From assembly GCF_007993755.1 (NCBI RefSeq), contig NZ_CP042467.1, forward strand, positions 4,426,001 to 4,490,000: a stretch of DNA of 64,000 nt. Reading direction: 5' to 3'. Shown in pieces: positions 26,941 to 35,780 of the stretch (position 1 is the stretch's first letter; every line of letters begins with the position of its first letter). The notes under the pieces are model-generated. The model made no database searches, was not told the origin of the DNA, and saw nothing but the letters and a program-made list of their open reading frames with translations. Position numbers and translations under genes: made by a program. The stretch is from Microvenator marinus (GTDB lineage: Bacteria > Myxococcota_A > Bradymonadia > Bradymonadales > Bradymonadaceae).

Positions 26941-27609
26941 ATGCGAGAGCGCCCGCTTCCAGAAGCCATACGAGGCTCGTGGTATTACCTCCCCGCCAAT
27001 ACAGATCCGCGTCAAACCGGTGAAAAAGGCATTCAAATGTACCGATTCAGGCTCGACGGTACGTTTAGTCTCTTCGGAGGCCGCGCGGGGTCATGGACTG
27101 AAAAGGAGCGTGGTGAATACACGTTCGACGGTCAGTTCCTGATTATCCGTGGTCGAAACACCGAGACCTTCCGCGTCAAAGCCAGCCGATACTGGCGTTG
27201 GACGCTCGAGGGAAAGAAGGAGGATTACGTTCTCGTGCGTGGCAAAGCCACAGACGACGACTTCAAGGCCTTGCCCCCTGAACAGGCCAAGGAAATTCGA
27301 ATTCTTCCTATCCGAGTGCTCATTCACAATGAGTATGACGAGCGTGAAGGCATTTTTGAGCTCGTCTACGAGAGCGAAAATATCCGAAAGCCGGTCGGCT
27401 CCTTCTTTGTGGAGCACAACACCGAAGACGGGAAGATGTGGGTGGGTCTAAGCCCCTGGGCCGAAGGCCTTGAGCCCAAAACGTGGGAGCGAATCATTCG
27501 CGAGTCCTTCCTCGATATCCATCGCTCCAAGCCGGACGACGTCACGGTGGTCACGATTCGAAACCTCCGCGATAACGAATCCAAAGTCTTCAACTACGTC
27601 TTGGGTTGA
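26941..27609 (+). CDS. Hypothetical protein, 222 residues
   Basis: The ATG lies three bases after the stop of the SecD-like gene, so it is probably the third gene of the cbs operon. The protein has no signal peptide. Its first 100 residues (GSWYYLPANTD...MYRFRLDGTFSLF...YTFDGQFLIIRGR) read like a small lipocalin-type or DUF-type beta barrel of the 'G.W......yrF..dGtf' kind. The second half (IRVLIHNEYDEREGIFELVYES...PEDGKMWVGLSPWAEGLEP-like) is another alpha/beta region. No catalytic motif recognised. Confidence 0.65.
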   Translation: MRERPLPEAIRGSWYYLPANTDPRQTGEKGIQMYRFRLDGTFSLFGGRAGSWTEKERGEYTFDGQFLIIRGRNTETFRVKASRYWRWTLEGKKEDYVLVRGKATDDDFKALPPEQAKEIRILPIRVLIHNEYDEREGIFELVYESENIRKPVGSFFVEHNTEDGKMWVGLSPWAEGLEPKTWERIIRESFLDIHRSKPDDVTVVTIRNLRDNESKVFNYVLG

Positions 27610-27618
27610 GGCTTAGGC

Positions 27619-29361
27619 CTATTTCACAAAGGGGTTGAGCTTTAGAACCGCAGCTTGTTGCTCGGAGATTTCGATATCCGCTGTGCTTCCGCCAACCGCA
27701 GGGAACATCAGATTTCCAGCATCTGGACAGCCGAATCCCTGAAATTGCACGTTCGAACACACCGGGGTGTCATCTAGCGGATCTTGGGTGTCCACCATGG
27801 TCTTGAAGAAGACGGACGCTTCGTCGGTTCCGTTGTGCAATGTTTCAGTCGTATGTCTGAGGCCGAGGTAGTGACCGAGCTCGTGTGCCATGATCTGAGC
27901 CACGAAGGCGTTGTCTTGGCCTAGGTCTGCGAGCCTAAAGATAAGGCCGTTGTTGGCGTTCCCATGCATTCCGGGCGGGCCTGGGACGCCTGCCGAGAGC
28001 CCGAGGATCAGTCCCGATGTCTGACCTACGAGGATATCCTCCACCCAGAAGACGTCCACGGAGAGGTGCTCATCAAGACTTGGACCTCGCGGTTGTCCTA
28101 GCGCCGAGATCTTTCTCAGGTCCGGAAACCCGCGAACGATCTGATATCGCTCAAGTGATTCGCGGTCCGGGTCGTAGAATCTAACATCACCGAGTTGAAG
28201 GCCAGCCTTCTCGAAAATCGTATTCACGCCATCTAGGACTTCCTGCACATCCGCATTAGCTTGGGCGTTGGACGCGTTGATTCCCGGGACACCGAAGAGA
28301 TGGATGTTGAGGTCCAGCCGTGCTGCTTGGGGGTTGCTGGGGAGAATGTAGAGGCAGGGTGTGTCGCCATCTGTGGTAACTCGCAGCGTGTGATTGCCGG
28401 CCTGAACCAAGTTCTGACGGGCAGGTGAGTAGGGAACCATAAAGGGCCAGTCGTAGCTGACGGTTTTATAGATTCCCACGGGCTCGTAGTTGTCGAGTGG
28501 CTCGTCAACCGCGCGCAAATTGTGGTGGATATAGTCGTTGATGAGGTCAATGTTTTCTTCAGGGCCAATCACAGAGCCCACGTCCACACGACCCGTCCGA
28601 ACCATTGGGACGAGCGTATAGCCCGTCCAAGTCGCATCGACCGTGTATTCGATCTCCCAGCGGTATTTGTCCCCATCCTGTCCGACCTGAACCGCGTTGC
28701 ACGTGATTCCGAGCGCCTCGGAGGTCTCTTCAAAGGTCACATTGGGGGCTGGCGCGTCAAAAGGAACGCAGAAGCTACCGCCCCAGTCGTCGTCGCAAAT
28801 ATAGCCTGGCCGGCAATCGCGAGTGCCTTCACACGTTGCGGCGCAGAGCGTGCCAGCTGGCGTTTGGGCGCACGTTGAGTTGCCCGGACAAGTCTCACAA
28901 TCGCGACTCGTGCAGTAACCGCCAGGAAGTGCGGTCTCACAGATTTGCCCGGAATTGCAATCTTCGGCGCGTTCGCATGCGGAACCCGGGTCGCCGGGGG
29001 AGGGGCCATCGGTGCTCGGTGTTTTGCAGACTCTAGTGCCCGCAACGATTTCGCATGCGTAGCCAGTGCGGCAATCTTGCCCGGTAGAACACGATTGAAA
29101 GCACATGGACTGAACGGCATCGAGAGCAAGGCAAACCGCCCCCTCACCGGTGCAGCCGTCGGCCAGGCAATCGGTGGTGGTGCAATATCCTTGCGGCCAC
29201 CCCGAGAAGTCCTGGAGGCACGAGTCTCCCGCACAATCGGCGGCTGTGGTGCAGGAGTCGCCGTCATCAGCTCCGTAGACGATGGGGGCGAGTTCTGGTT
29301 CGTCCCCGCCGCATGCCGTCAAGATGAGTGTGAGCAAAACCGCGCAGCGACTCGTGTACAT
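27619..29361 (-). CDS. Lipoprotein with metzincin-type zinc metalloprotease domain
   Basis: Starting at the ATG at 29361 (a GTG at 29376 is possible) gives about 580 residues with lipobox LILTAC. The first 190 residues hold four Cys-rich repeats of the CxxAxDCxxxxxC kind, for example CTTAADCAGDSC and CERAEDCNSGQIC. The C-terminal part has the zinc motif HELGHYLGLRH (HExxHxxGxxH) and a downstream NLMFP that can serve as the Met-turn, both hallmarks of metzincins. It should be an envelope-anchored protease with Cys-rich adhesion modules. Expression is convergent with the gene upstream and divergent from the NfuA-like gene. Confidence 0.85.
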   Translation of the reverse strand: MYTSRCAVLLTLILTACGGDEPELAPIVYGADDGDSCTTAADCAGDSCLQDFSGWPQGYCTTTDCLADGCTGEGAVCLALDAVQSMCFQSCSTGQDCRTGYACEIVAGTRVCKTPSTDGPSPGDPGSACERAEDCNSGQICETALPGGYCTSRDCETCPGNSTCAQTPAGTLCAATCEGTRDCRPGYICDDDWGGSFCVPFDAPAPNVTFEETSEALGITCNAVQVGQDGDKYRWEIEYTVDATWTGYTLVPMVRTGRVDVGSVIGPEENIDLINDYIHHNLRAVDEPLDNYEPVGIYKTVSYDWPFMVPYSPARQNLVQAGNHTLRVTTDGDTPCLYILPSNPQAARLDLNIHLFGVPGINASNAQANADVQEVLDGVNTIFEKAGLQLGDVRFYDPDRESLERYQIVRGFPDLRKISALGQPRGPSLDEHLSVDVFWVEDILVGQTSGLILGLSAGVPGPPGMHGNANNGLIFRLADLGQDNAFVAQIMAHELGHYLGLRHTTETLHNGTDEASVFFKTMVDTQDPLDDTPVCSNVQFQGFGCPDAGNLMFPAVGGSTADIEISEQQAAVLKLNPFVK

Positions 29362-29504
29362 TGTCTTTAAATCCACAGTTTTCCCAAAAGTTTGGATAGA
29401 GACAGTGTACCAAAAACCGGTGGTGGGAGGAATATTGCGTTGGACTCGATTGTCTTTGATTTGCCTTGGTGGTAGTCCAAGAGCACCCGAGCAGGAGATT
29501 CACC

Positions 29505-29765
29505 ATGCGAAGACAAATACAAAAACTTATTGAAGCTGAAATCAACCCGATGGTCGCCGCTCACGGTGGCCGAATCGACCTGGTCGACTACGTGGACAAG
29601 AACGTGTTCCTCGTGATGTCTGGCGGCTGTCAGGGATGTTCCGCATCCTCGGCCACCCTCAAACAAGGGGTCGAGCGGATTCTTCGGCAAGCGTTCGGTG
29701 AGGATATCAACCATATCTACGACGTCACCGACCACGAAATGGGCGACAATCCATTCTACGCCTAG
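29505..29765 (+). CDS. NifU C-terminal / NfuA-type Fe-S scaffold protein
   Basis: CAGGAG at 29492-29497 supports the ATG at 29505, giving 86 residues; the longer frame from 29466 lacks this support. The protein is a single Nfu domain. It has IEAEINPMVAAHGGRIDLVDYVDKNVFLVMSGGCQGCSASSATLKQG with the CxxC pair (GGCQGC) that binds a 4Fe-4S cluster between two monomers. Such stand-alone Nfu proteins deliver clusters to client proteins in the cytoplasm. No other isc/suf gene is in the window. Confidence 0.88.
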   Translation: MRRQIQKLIEAEINPMVAAHGGRIDLVDYVDKNVFLVMSGGCQGCSASSATLKQGVERILRQAFGEDINHIYDVTDHEMGDNPFYA

Positions 29766-29832
29766 CGACCAGCTTTTCTTTCGGCGAGCGGTGGTCCGTC
29801 TTTCATTTGTGATTAAGTTGTTATTGCGACAA

Positions 29833-29903
29833 TCGCACACGAGCACAGAGCCCGCGTTGACTGGAATCGCAGGGTCGCATACGCGGACAGAGCCCGCGTA
29901 GAC
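29833..29903. repeat. Intergenic stem-loop repeat, copies 2 and 3 in tandem
   Basis: Two direct copies with a 42-base period. The second has arms TACGCGG (29880-29886) and CCGCGTA (29894-29900) around the loop ACAGAGC; its 29-base context (29875-29903) is identical to 50846-50874. The first (29833-29861) keeps the loop but only four of seven arm pairs. They lie between the NfuA-like gene and the small membrane protein gene. Confidence 0.8.
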
Positions 29904-29930
29904 GGGGTTCCCAAGCCGAAGGAAGACATC

Positions 29931-30182
29931 ATGAACAATGACGATGCAAAACGCGAAGAGCTCGAGACCCAGCTCAAAGAGGGCACGGGCCACGTAAAGT
30001 TCGGTGTGGGAGTCGGGGCCGTTTCAGCGGCTTCACTCCTAATTCTCGGGACTACTTGTCCGCTATGCTACTTTGTGGCACCGGCCATGGTTGCCGCGGG
30101 AGTTCATAAGCGGCGGAAGGCCAAACAAGAGCTTGAAAAGATGCCTGGCATCAAAGTGAACTGGCCAGAAGAACTGGCATAG
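29931..30182 (+). CDS. Small membrane protein, 83 residues
   Basis: A charged N-terminus (MNNDDAKREELETQLKEG) is followed by a hydrophobic stretch (about residues 26-60: GVGAVSAASLLILGTTCPLCYFVAPAMVAAGV) with a CPLC pair, probably one or two helices, and a basic tail. The CxxC-type pair inside the membrane region is notable but no family is recognised. GAAGGA upstream gives a plausible ribosome site. Its last 32 bases overlap the convergent acetyltransferase gene. Confidence 0.65.
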   Translation: MNNDDAKREELETQLKEGTGHVKFGVGVGAVSAASLLILGTTCPLCYFVAPAMVAAGVHKRRKAKQELEKMPGIKVNWPEELA

Positions 30183-30657
30183 GCCGCCACATCACCACGT
30201 GCGGACCAATCCCTGGAATCTCCCAGTCGGGCCCCACCTCAGTCCAACCATATTTGGCGTAAAAAGCAGCGGCGGTACGCCGCGCATTGCACCAGGCTAT
30301 CTTTCGGTCCGGTGTGGTGAGCGCAGCACTCACGATCGCGTAATTTAAGAGTCTCTGGCCAATTCCTGTGCCCTGCGCTTGAGGAAGTACGGCCATACCT
30401 CGAAACTGCCAAGCGTTGGGTTGAGCCAATAGGTCTGGAGCCCCAGGTAAAGTTTTGTGGGTCTCGGGGAATGGGCGGGCCATCATGGTCAAGACAGCGA
30501 CCGGAGCTCCGTCTTCTTCCCAAAGTGCATGCAGCGTTTCTGGGTCGTCGTCCCCTTCAAAATGTGCCAATTGGCCGGCCGAAAAATGAGGTCGTAGGAC
30601 CGTGGTTCTCACGTCCAAAATCTCGGAAGTCTCGGCCCAGCGTGCGCCCTGACTCAT
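30151..30657 (-). CDS. GNAT-family N-acetyltransferase
   Basis: The ATG at 30657 lies one base after the TGA of the upstream response-regulator gene, suggesting translational coupling; the longer frame from 30708 would overlap that gene. The 168-residue product has the GNAT acetyl-CoA site MAVLPQAQGTGIGQRLL (Q/RxxGxG/A type), a following helix (LNYAIVSAAL), and the typical AAAFYAKYGWTEVG strand-helix near the end. The acceptor is unknown. Being co-transcribed with a regulator, it might modify a regulated protein or a small molecule. Confidence 0.85.
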   Translation of the reverse strand: MSQGARWAETSEILDVRTTVLRPHFSAGQLAHFEGDDDPETLHALWEEDGAPVAVLTMMARPFPETHKTLPGAPDLLAQPNAWQFRGMAVLPQAQGTGIGQRLLNYAIVSAALTTPDRKIAWCNARRTAAAFYAKYGWTEVGPDWEIPGIGPHVVMWRPMPVLLASSL

Positions 30658-30658
30658 T

Positions 30659-31297
30659 TCAGTAGTTGCCAAAAAGTGAGGTGAGTTTGCAATCGAGAGC
30701 CCGCGCAATCTTGTAGAGCGAAGACACCGATGCGCTCGATTCTGCGCGCTCGATCTGAGAAAGGAGACTCACCGAAAGGCCCGTTCTCCGGGCCACCTGT
30801 TTGAGCGTGAGCTGACGGTCTTTCCGGGTTTTTCGAATATTATGGCCGATAGAGATTAAGAGCGTCTCTTCAGGGTCGGTCAAGAGACCTTTCTCACGCA
30901 GAATCCGCTCAAGACTCGTGTTGAAGTACGCAATATCAAAAGGTTTTTGGATGTAGTCAGAGACCTTGAGTTTCAGCGACTGCACCGCAGTTTGCACCGT
31001 GGGATTGCCGGTGAAAATGATGACGTCGATATCGTTATCAAACCGGCGAATCTCTTCGAGAAGCTCCATGCCGTTGAGGTTTGGCATCATGATATCGAGC
31101 ACAACCACGTGATAGTCGCCCTCTCGCAGCTGATAAATCGCGTCTTCAGGCTTCGAGCAGGTGTCCACGTTGTAGCCGCTTTGTGAGAGCAGGAGTTCCA
31201 TGTACTCACAAATGTCGCGGTCGTCGTCGACAATAAGAATGTTGATATTACGTGACAAAAGCGTCCCCGAACGTGATTCATCTTCGATCTTCTTCAC
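30659..31297 (-). CDS. Response regulator: receiver domain fused to an XRE-type HTH
   Basis: I place the start at the GTG at 31297, which has AGAGG six bases upstream; the TTG at 31363 has no such site. The 212-residue protein has a receiver domain (INILIVDDDRDI with the acidic pocket, phosphoacceptor Asp in VVVLDIMMPNLNG, Thr in IFTGN, Lys in IQKPFD) and then a Cro/CI helix-turn-helix (LTLKQVARRTGLSVSLLSQIERAESSASVSSLYKIARAL). Most response regulators end in OmpR, NarL or Fis-type HTHs, so a REC-XRE fusion is uncommon. No histidine kinase is adjacent, hence an orphan regulator; the coupled GNAT gene is a possible partner. Confidence 0.9.
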   Translation of the reverse strand: MKKIEDESRSGTLLSRNINILIVDDDRDICEYMELLLSQSGYNVDTCSKPEDAIYQLREGDYHVVVLDIMMPNLNGMELLEEIRRFDNDIDVIIFTGNPTVQTAVQSLKLKVSDYIQKPFDIAYFNTSLERILREKGLLTDPEETLLISIGHNIRKTRKDRQLTLKQVARRTGLSVSLLSQIERAESSASVSSLYKIARALDCKLTSLFGNY

Positions 31298-31394
31298 TAA
31301 AGACCTCTGAGGAATCAAAGTCAAGACAGAAACTCTGAGCAAAAGGCGTGCGTTATCCTTCAAGTCGAGCTAGTCTAGGGGCTCGGAGGTACCT

Positions 31395-33710
31395 ATGTGG
31401 ATCAAAGTCGCCGCAGTTTTTTTAATGCTAATGGCCAGCGCATGTAAATATGATGCGTACAGCGAATTAACTTGTTCATCAAGCAGTGAGTGCCCTTCGG
31501 GGGCCGAATGTCGCTCCGGATTTTGTGCGTCAACAAATGACGTGGTCCCCGTTGAAGATATGGGCGATGACACCCCAGATACAAGTGTATTCAGGATTGA
31601 AGTTGGCCCGACCTTAGCTCTCAACGTCGGTGATACCGGGCAGCTCGAAGCTCAGGCGTTTAATCGTGCATCCGAGCCACTCGCGGTTCTTTTCACCTGG
31701 TCTAGTGCCGATGAGAGCGTGGCCGCGGTAAGTCCATCGGGCGAGGTCACGGCTCTTGGGCCTGGGAACACGACCATTACTGTCAGTGCTGAGGGTGTCG
31801 AAGCTCAAGCAACGGTTGGTGTAGATAATCCCCCAGTGGCCATTGAAGTCCAACCTGAGACTGCAATCGTAGGTGTAGGCACTTCTGTTTCGCTGAGTGC
31901 AGAGGTGACGGACATCAACGGCGGCGTGCTCAGCGTTCCCGTCACCTGGAGCTCTTCCGATGAGGCGGTGGCTACAGTGTCTCCCACTGGTGTGGTGTCC
32001 GGCGTGGCGGAGGGTTCGGTGACGATCACGGCCACGTCTGGCGAGTTGAGCGGCACCGCCGAGATTGATGTCCAACTTTTGGAGCCAAATACACTCGTCT
32101 TAGAGGCATTCGATTCTTCCCTCGATCCTATCGATATCCAGGATATCTCCGTTCGAAATTCGGCGATTATTGTCGTAGAAGCGAGTCTCTTCTTCAGAGA
32201 TAATGGCGTGGAGCTCGAGTTTCCGAATGAGTCCGTTGTGTTCGCGATAGATTCAACGACTTTCGGAGTACTTGGGAACCCGGGCGGTCAAACGGCGTCG
32301 TTCACCGCGGATGCTGACTCCGAAGGTATCGCGACGATTACAGCCACATTCGGAGAGCTCGAGGAAACACTAACGATCGAAGTCTACACACCAGTCCCGG
32401 ACACCTTGACCATCACGCCCACAGACCCTTCGGCCTTTATCGGTGCCGAAGTTGTTTTCACGGCAGATGTAATTGCGCAAGACGGTCTGCCTTTAGTGAC
32501 CGATGTTAACTGGACGAGCGATAACTCCTCTTTGGCCACCATTTTGGAAGAGGATCTCGGCGCGACAGCCGTCGCTCGAACCTTGGGTCCCGGTGCCGTC
32601 ACCATACGGGCTACTGCGGGCAGCTTGACCGAAGAGACGACGCTCACCATCGCTGGCTTTGCTGCGGGGTCGATTGCTCTCGGTGAAGAACATACTTGTG
32701 CCCTTTCTTTGGCAGGCTTCGCCTATTGTTGGGGCGAGGGCGCGGATGGCCGACTTGGAGACGACCAGACAAGTGACCGCGATCTGCCGAGCCGAGTGGA
32801 TGGCAACCGTGTTTTCGGCTCAATTCATGCTGGTGACCGACATACATGCGCGTTGACCAGCGACGGAGCCGTATTCTGTTGGGGAGCTGGGGGGCGTCTT
32901 GGAACTGGAAATGGTTCTGGGGCTGAGGTGCCCACCCCCATCACGGGTACGCGAGTTTTTCAGGAAATCGCCACAGGCAAAGACCATACGTGTGGATTCA
33001 CTGATATGGATGAGCTCTACTGTTGGGGCAGTGGTGGGAGCGGACAGCTTGGCGATGGTCAGGCTGCCAATTCGAACGCTCCGGTATTGGTCCCTAAACC
33101 AGCAGGCGCACTTGGATGGCTCAACGTGGCTGCAGGTCACACCCATACTTGCGCGCTGGACACTGCAGGAAAGGCCTATTGCTGGGGAACAAATGACCAG
33201 GGGCAACTCGGAAACGGAACCAACGATCCGAGCAACTCGCCCGTGCCGGTCGATGTTTCGGCTGTTAATAACGCCGCGTTCGTGTGGATTGGCGCGGGTG
33301 AGAACTTCACCTGCGCACGAACCATGGCGGGTGAACTCTACTGTTGGGGTACAAATGCGGTTGGGCAACTTGGCCTCGGCGTGGCCCAGACAAGTTTTGA
33401 TACGCCGACTCAAGTCCCAGGGCTGCTCTTCGAAGCAGTCTCAATCGGGAGCTCCCATGCGTGTGGTCTTAGCGCCGGTGATACCTATTGTTGGGGCGAT
33501 TCTGGCAGCGGTCGGATCGGCGCGGCGATGGACCAAAACATGCCCACTCAAGTGGTAGGTGCAACCTTCACGTCAGTTGAAGCCGGAGGTGAGCACACCT
33601 GCGGGCTACTCTCCACGAATTTCATCGAGTGTTTTGGCGAAAACCAGCGCGGCCAGCTCGGAATTGATAACACCGACGACCAAAGCTCGCCGAGCCTCGT
33701 TTGGCCTTAA
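31395..33710 (+). CDS. Surface lipoprotein with Big_2 domains and seven RCC1-type repeats
   Basis: GGAGG (31385-31389) precedes the ATG. The 771-residue product has lipobox ASAC (Cys 17), a short Cys-rich stretch (LTCSSSSECPSGAECRSGFC), then bacterial Ig-like Big_2 modules. Clear copies are at about residues 68-145 and 150-230, each with the VTWSSSDExVATVSPxGxVxG motif; a more diverged pair reaches about 420. The C-terminal 350 residues carry seven RCC1 repeats (YCWGEG, FCWGAG, YCWGSG, YCWGTN twice, YCWGDS, ECFGEN), enough for one closed propeller. Likely a surface-exposed binding protein. It is divergent from the REC-XRE gene. Confidence 0.88.
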   Translation: MWIKVAAVFLMLMASACKYDAYSELTCSSSSECPSGAECRSGFCASTNDVVPVEDMGDDTPDTSVFRIEVGPTLALNVGDTGQLEAQAFNRASEPLAVLFTWSSADESVAAVSPSGEVTALGPGNTTITVSAEGVEAQATVGVDNPPVAIEVQPETAIVGVGTSVSLSAEVTDINGGVLSVPVTWSSSDEAVATVSPTGVVSGVAEGSVTITATSGELSGTAEIDVQLLEPNTLVLEAFDSSLDPIDIQDISVRNSAIIVVEASLFFRDNGVELEFPNESVVFAIDSTTFGVLGNPGGQTASFTADADSEGIATITATFGELEETLTIEVYTPVPDTLTITPTDPSAFIGAEVVFTADVIAQDGLPLVTDVNWTSDNSSLATILEEDLGATAVARTLGPGAVTIRATAGSLTEETTLTIAGFAAGSIALGEEHTCALSLAGFAYCWGEGADGRLGDDQTSDRDLPSRVDGNRVFGSIHAGDRHTCALTSDGAVFCWGAGGRLGTGNGSGAEVPTPITGTRVFQEIATGKDHTCGFTDMDELYCWGSGGSGQLGDGQAANSNAPVLVPKPAGALGWLNVAAGHTHTCALDTAGKAYCWGTNDQGQLGNGTNDPSNSPVPVDVSAVNNAAFVWIGAGENFTCARTMAGELYCWGTNAVGQLGLGVAQTSFDTPTQVPGLLFEAVSIGSSHACGLSAGDTYCWGDSGSGRIGAAMDQNMPTQVVGATFTSVEAGGEHTCGLLSTNFIECFGENQRGQLGIDNTDDQSSPSLVWP

Positions 33711-33786
33711 GCATTGCGTTTCCGACGGCATACGTGTAGCGTCCGCGCCGTGCCACCATTCGGCCATTGATTGATTAGGAGCTCAA

Positions 33787-34287
33787 GTGCAAGCCACGGT
33801 AGAAAACGGAAAAGTCGTCTTTATTCACTTCACACTCACAAACCAAGAGGGCGAGGAACTCGATTCTACGCACGGCGATGAGCCACTCTTCTACCTTCAT
33901 GGCGCGGACAACATCGTGCCTGGCCTCGAGCAAGCTCTCGAGGGCAAGCAAGTAGGAGATAAGGTCCAGGCTGTGGTTGCGCCAGAGGACGGTTACGGAG
34001 AGCGCTCAGAAGCTCCTCCACAACGAGTGTCCAAAGATGAGTTCCCAGACGATATGGAAGTGCTGCCGGGTATGCCGCTTCACGCCGAAACCGACGACGG
34101 ATTCATCACCGTTTGGGTCACTGACGTCACCGCGGATTGGGTTGAGATCGACACGAATCACCCGCTCGCCGGCGAAACCCTTCACTTCGACGTGGAGATC
34201 GTCCGAGTTCGAGACGCGCATAAAGACGAGCTCGAGCACGGCCACCCACACGGGCCAGAAGGCACCGAAGGTCACCATCACCACTGA
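33787..34287 (+). CDS. slyD: SlyD-like FKBP peptidyl-prolyl isomerase
   Basis: Starts with GTG at 33787 after AGGAG. The 166-residue protein has the SlyD plan. An FKBP half (GKVVFIHFTLTNQEGEELDST, YLHGADNIVPGLEQALEGKQVGDK) is interrupted by an insert-in-flap domain (PEDGYGERSEAPPQRVSKDEFP...), then DTNHPLAGETLHFDVEIVRVRDA follows. A His-rich tail (EHGHPHGPEGTEGHHHH) can bind Ni or other metals, as in E. coli SlyD. Role: cytoplasmic prolyl isomerase/chaperone and possibly metallochaperone. The next gene starts within its stop codon (TGATG). Confidence 0.92.
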   Translation: MQATVENGKVVFIHFTLTNQEGEELDSTHGDEPLFYLHGADNIVPGLEQALEGKQVGDKVQAVVAPEDGYGERSEAPPQRVSKDEFPDDMEVLPGMPLHAETDDGFITVWVTDVTADWVEIDTNHPLAGETLHFDVEIVRVRDAHKDELEHGHPHGPEGTEGHHHH

Positions 34288-35720
34288 TGTCGTGGCGTAA
34301 GAATTTTCTGAAATCACTTGAAGGTGAGGGCGGATTTGTCGAGGACGGCCAGCAATGGCCGTTTCGTCGAGTTCTTGAGTCTGCTCAGGAGTTCGCCGAA
34401 AGCCTTGGAACACGCGGCGTCGATGCCGGTGATACGGTGGGCGTTCGTCTAGAAAGCCCCATCGCGAACGTCATCGCATTGGTCGGGAACTACCTTCGTG
34501 GATGCGTCCATGTGCCGATCAACACGCGGTACACGCAGCGTGAGGTGGACCATATCGTTGAGGAGGCGGAACTCAAGTGCATCGTAGGCGACGAGTTTAC
34601 GCTTTTTTCGGACTCACCCGCGTCGCCCTATCGTGGGGACGACGAGGATATCGCGATCATCCTCTTTACATCAGGTACCACGGGGCGCCCAAAGGCCGTG
34701 GAGCTTAGCTATCGTGCGGTGCTCTCCAATATTGACGCCCTCACAAAGCTCTGGCGTTGGACTCCTGCCGACACATTGGTCTTGAGCCTGCCGCTCTTCC
34801 ACGTCCACGGGCTGGGAATTGGCGTCCACGGCACGATTCTTCGTGGATGTTGGGCCCAATTGCGGGGCGCTTTTGAGGCGGAAGATGTGGTCTCGGCATT
34901 CGAAGGTGAGAACGGGAGAGCCGGTAGCATCTTCATGGGAGTTCCCACGATGTACTCAAGGCTGATTACACACCTTGAGAGCAAGCCTGAAGCTTGTAAG
35001 GCTCTTTCGAGAGGGCGCCTCTTTACCTCGGGGTCCGCGCCTCTCTCAACCAGTGATTTTGACGCCTTTCGCCGTCTTACCGGGCATACCATTCTGGAGC
35101 GTTATGGCATGTCCGAGACCATGCTGACGCTATCTAATCTCTATGAGGACAGACGCCGCGGCATGGTCGGGCAACCGGTGGGCGATACCGAGATTCGCGT
35201 GGTGGATGAGCTTGGGCAGGACATCTCCGATGGAATCGGCGAGCTCTGGGTTCGAGGTTCGAGTTTGATGAGTGGGTATCGGGGGCGACCTGAAGAGACG
35301 AAGGCGTCTTTCGAAAATGGCTGGTTCAAAACCGGCGACATGGTCGAAATCCTAGACGGGTTTGTGTCGATTGTCGGCAGACGGTCAACAGATATCATCA
35401 AGTCTGGTGGCTTCAAGATCGGCGCGCGAGAGATTGAAGAAGTGATTCGCGAGCACGAATGGATAGCCGATGTTGCCGTTTTTGGTGCTTCGGACACCGA
35501 TCTCGGCGAGCGAGTGGTAGCGGCCCTGGTCTTGAGTGGTGAGCATGGCCACTTGGAGTCCGAAGTACTGAAGTCTGGCTTGGATACCTGGTGCCGAGAG
35601 CACTTAACGGGCTACAAAATACCCCGCGATCTCCTTGTCGTAGACGCGCTGCCTCGAAACCCAATGGGCAAGGTTCAGAAGCCGCGTCTCAAAGAAATTT
35701 ACGAATCCACGCGGACTTGA
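34287..35720 (+). CDS. Acyl-CoA synthetase (ANL family, malonyl-CoA-synthetase-like)
   Basis: The 477-residue enzyme has all adenylating-family motifs: P-loop ILFTSGTTGRPKAVELS (about residue 130), YGMSET, the hinge region WFKTGDMVE, KSGGFKIGAREIEEV and the catalytic lysine in PRNPMGKVQK. It activates a carboxylic acid to the acyl-AMP and then the CoA thioester. Its short length (no N-terminal extension) and motif spacing fit the malonyl/short-chain MatB-like group, but the substrate cannot be read from sequence. It is coupled to slyD by a one-base overlap; the functional link is unclear. Confidence 0.88.
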   Translation: MSWRKNFLKSLEGEGGFVEDGQQWPFRRVLESAQEFAESLGTRGVDAGDTVGVRLESPIANVIALVGNYLRGCVHVPINTRYTQREVDHIVEEAELKCIVGDEFTLFSDSPASPYRGDDEDIAIILFTSGTTGRPKAVELSYRAVLSNIDALTKLWRWTPADTLVLSLPLFHVHGLGIGVHGTILRGCWAQLRGAFEAEDVVSAFEGENGRAGSIFMGVPTMYSRLITHLESKPEACKALSRGRLFTSGSAPLSTSDFDAFRRLTGHTILERYGMSETMLTLSNLYEDRRRGMVGQPVGDTEIRVVDELGQDISDGIGELWVRGSSLMSGYRGRPEETKASFENGWFKTGDMVEILDGFVSIVGRRSTDIIKSGGFKIGAREIEEVIREHEWIADVAVFGASDTDLGERVVAALVLSGEHGHLESEVLKSGLDTWCREHLTGYKIPRDLLVVDALPRNPMGKVQKPRLKEIYESTRT

Positions 35721-35780
35721 CTTGCGCGTCGTGGAGCTACGGGCCATCCTCTCGGTCAAATTTCCGTGGACGGACGGTAA

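Noticed and set aside
29833-29903. tRNA or small structured RNA gene between nfu-like and membrane-protein genes
   Set aside because: The two short hairpins do not make a cloverleaf and recur elsewhere as isolated stem-loops.
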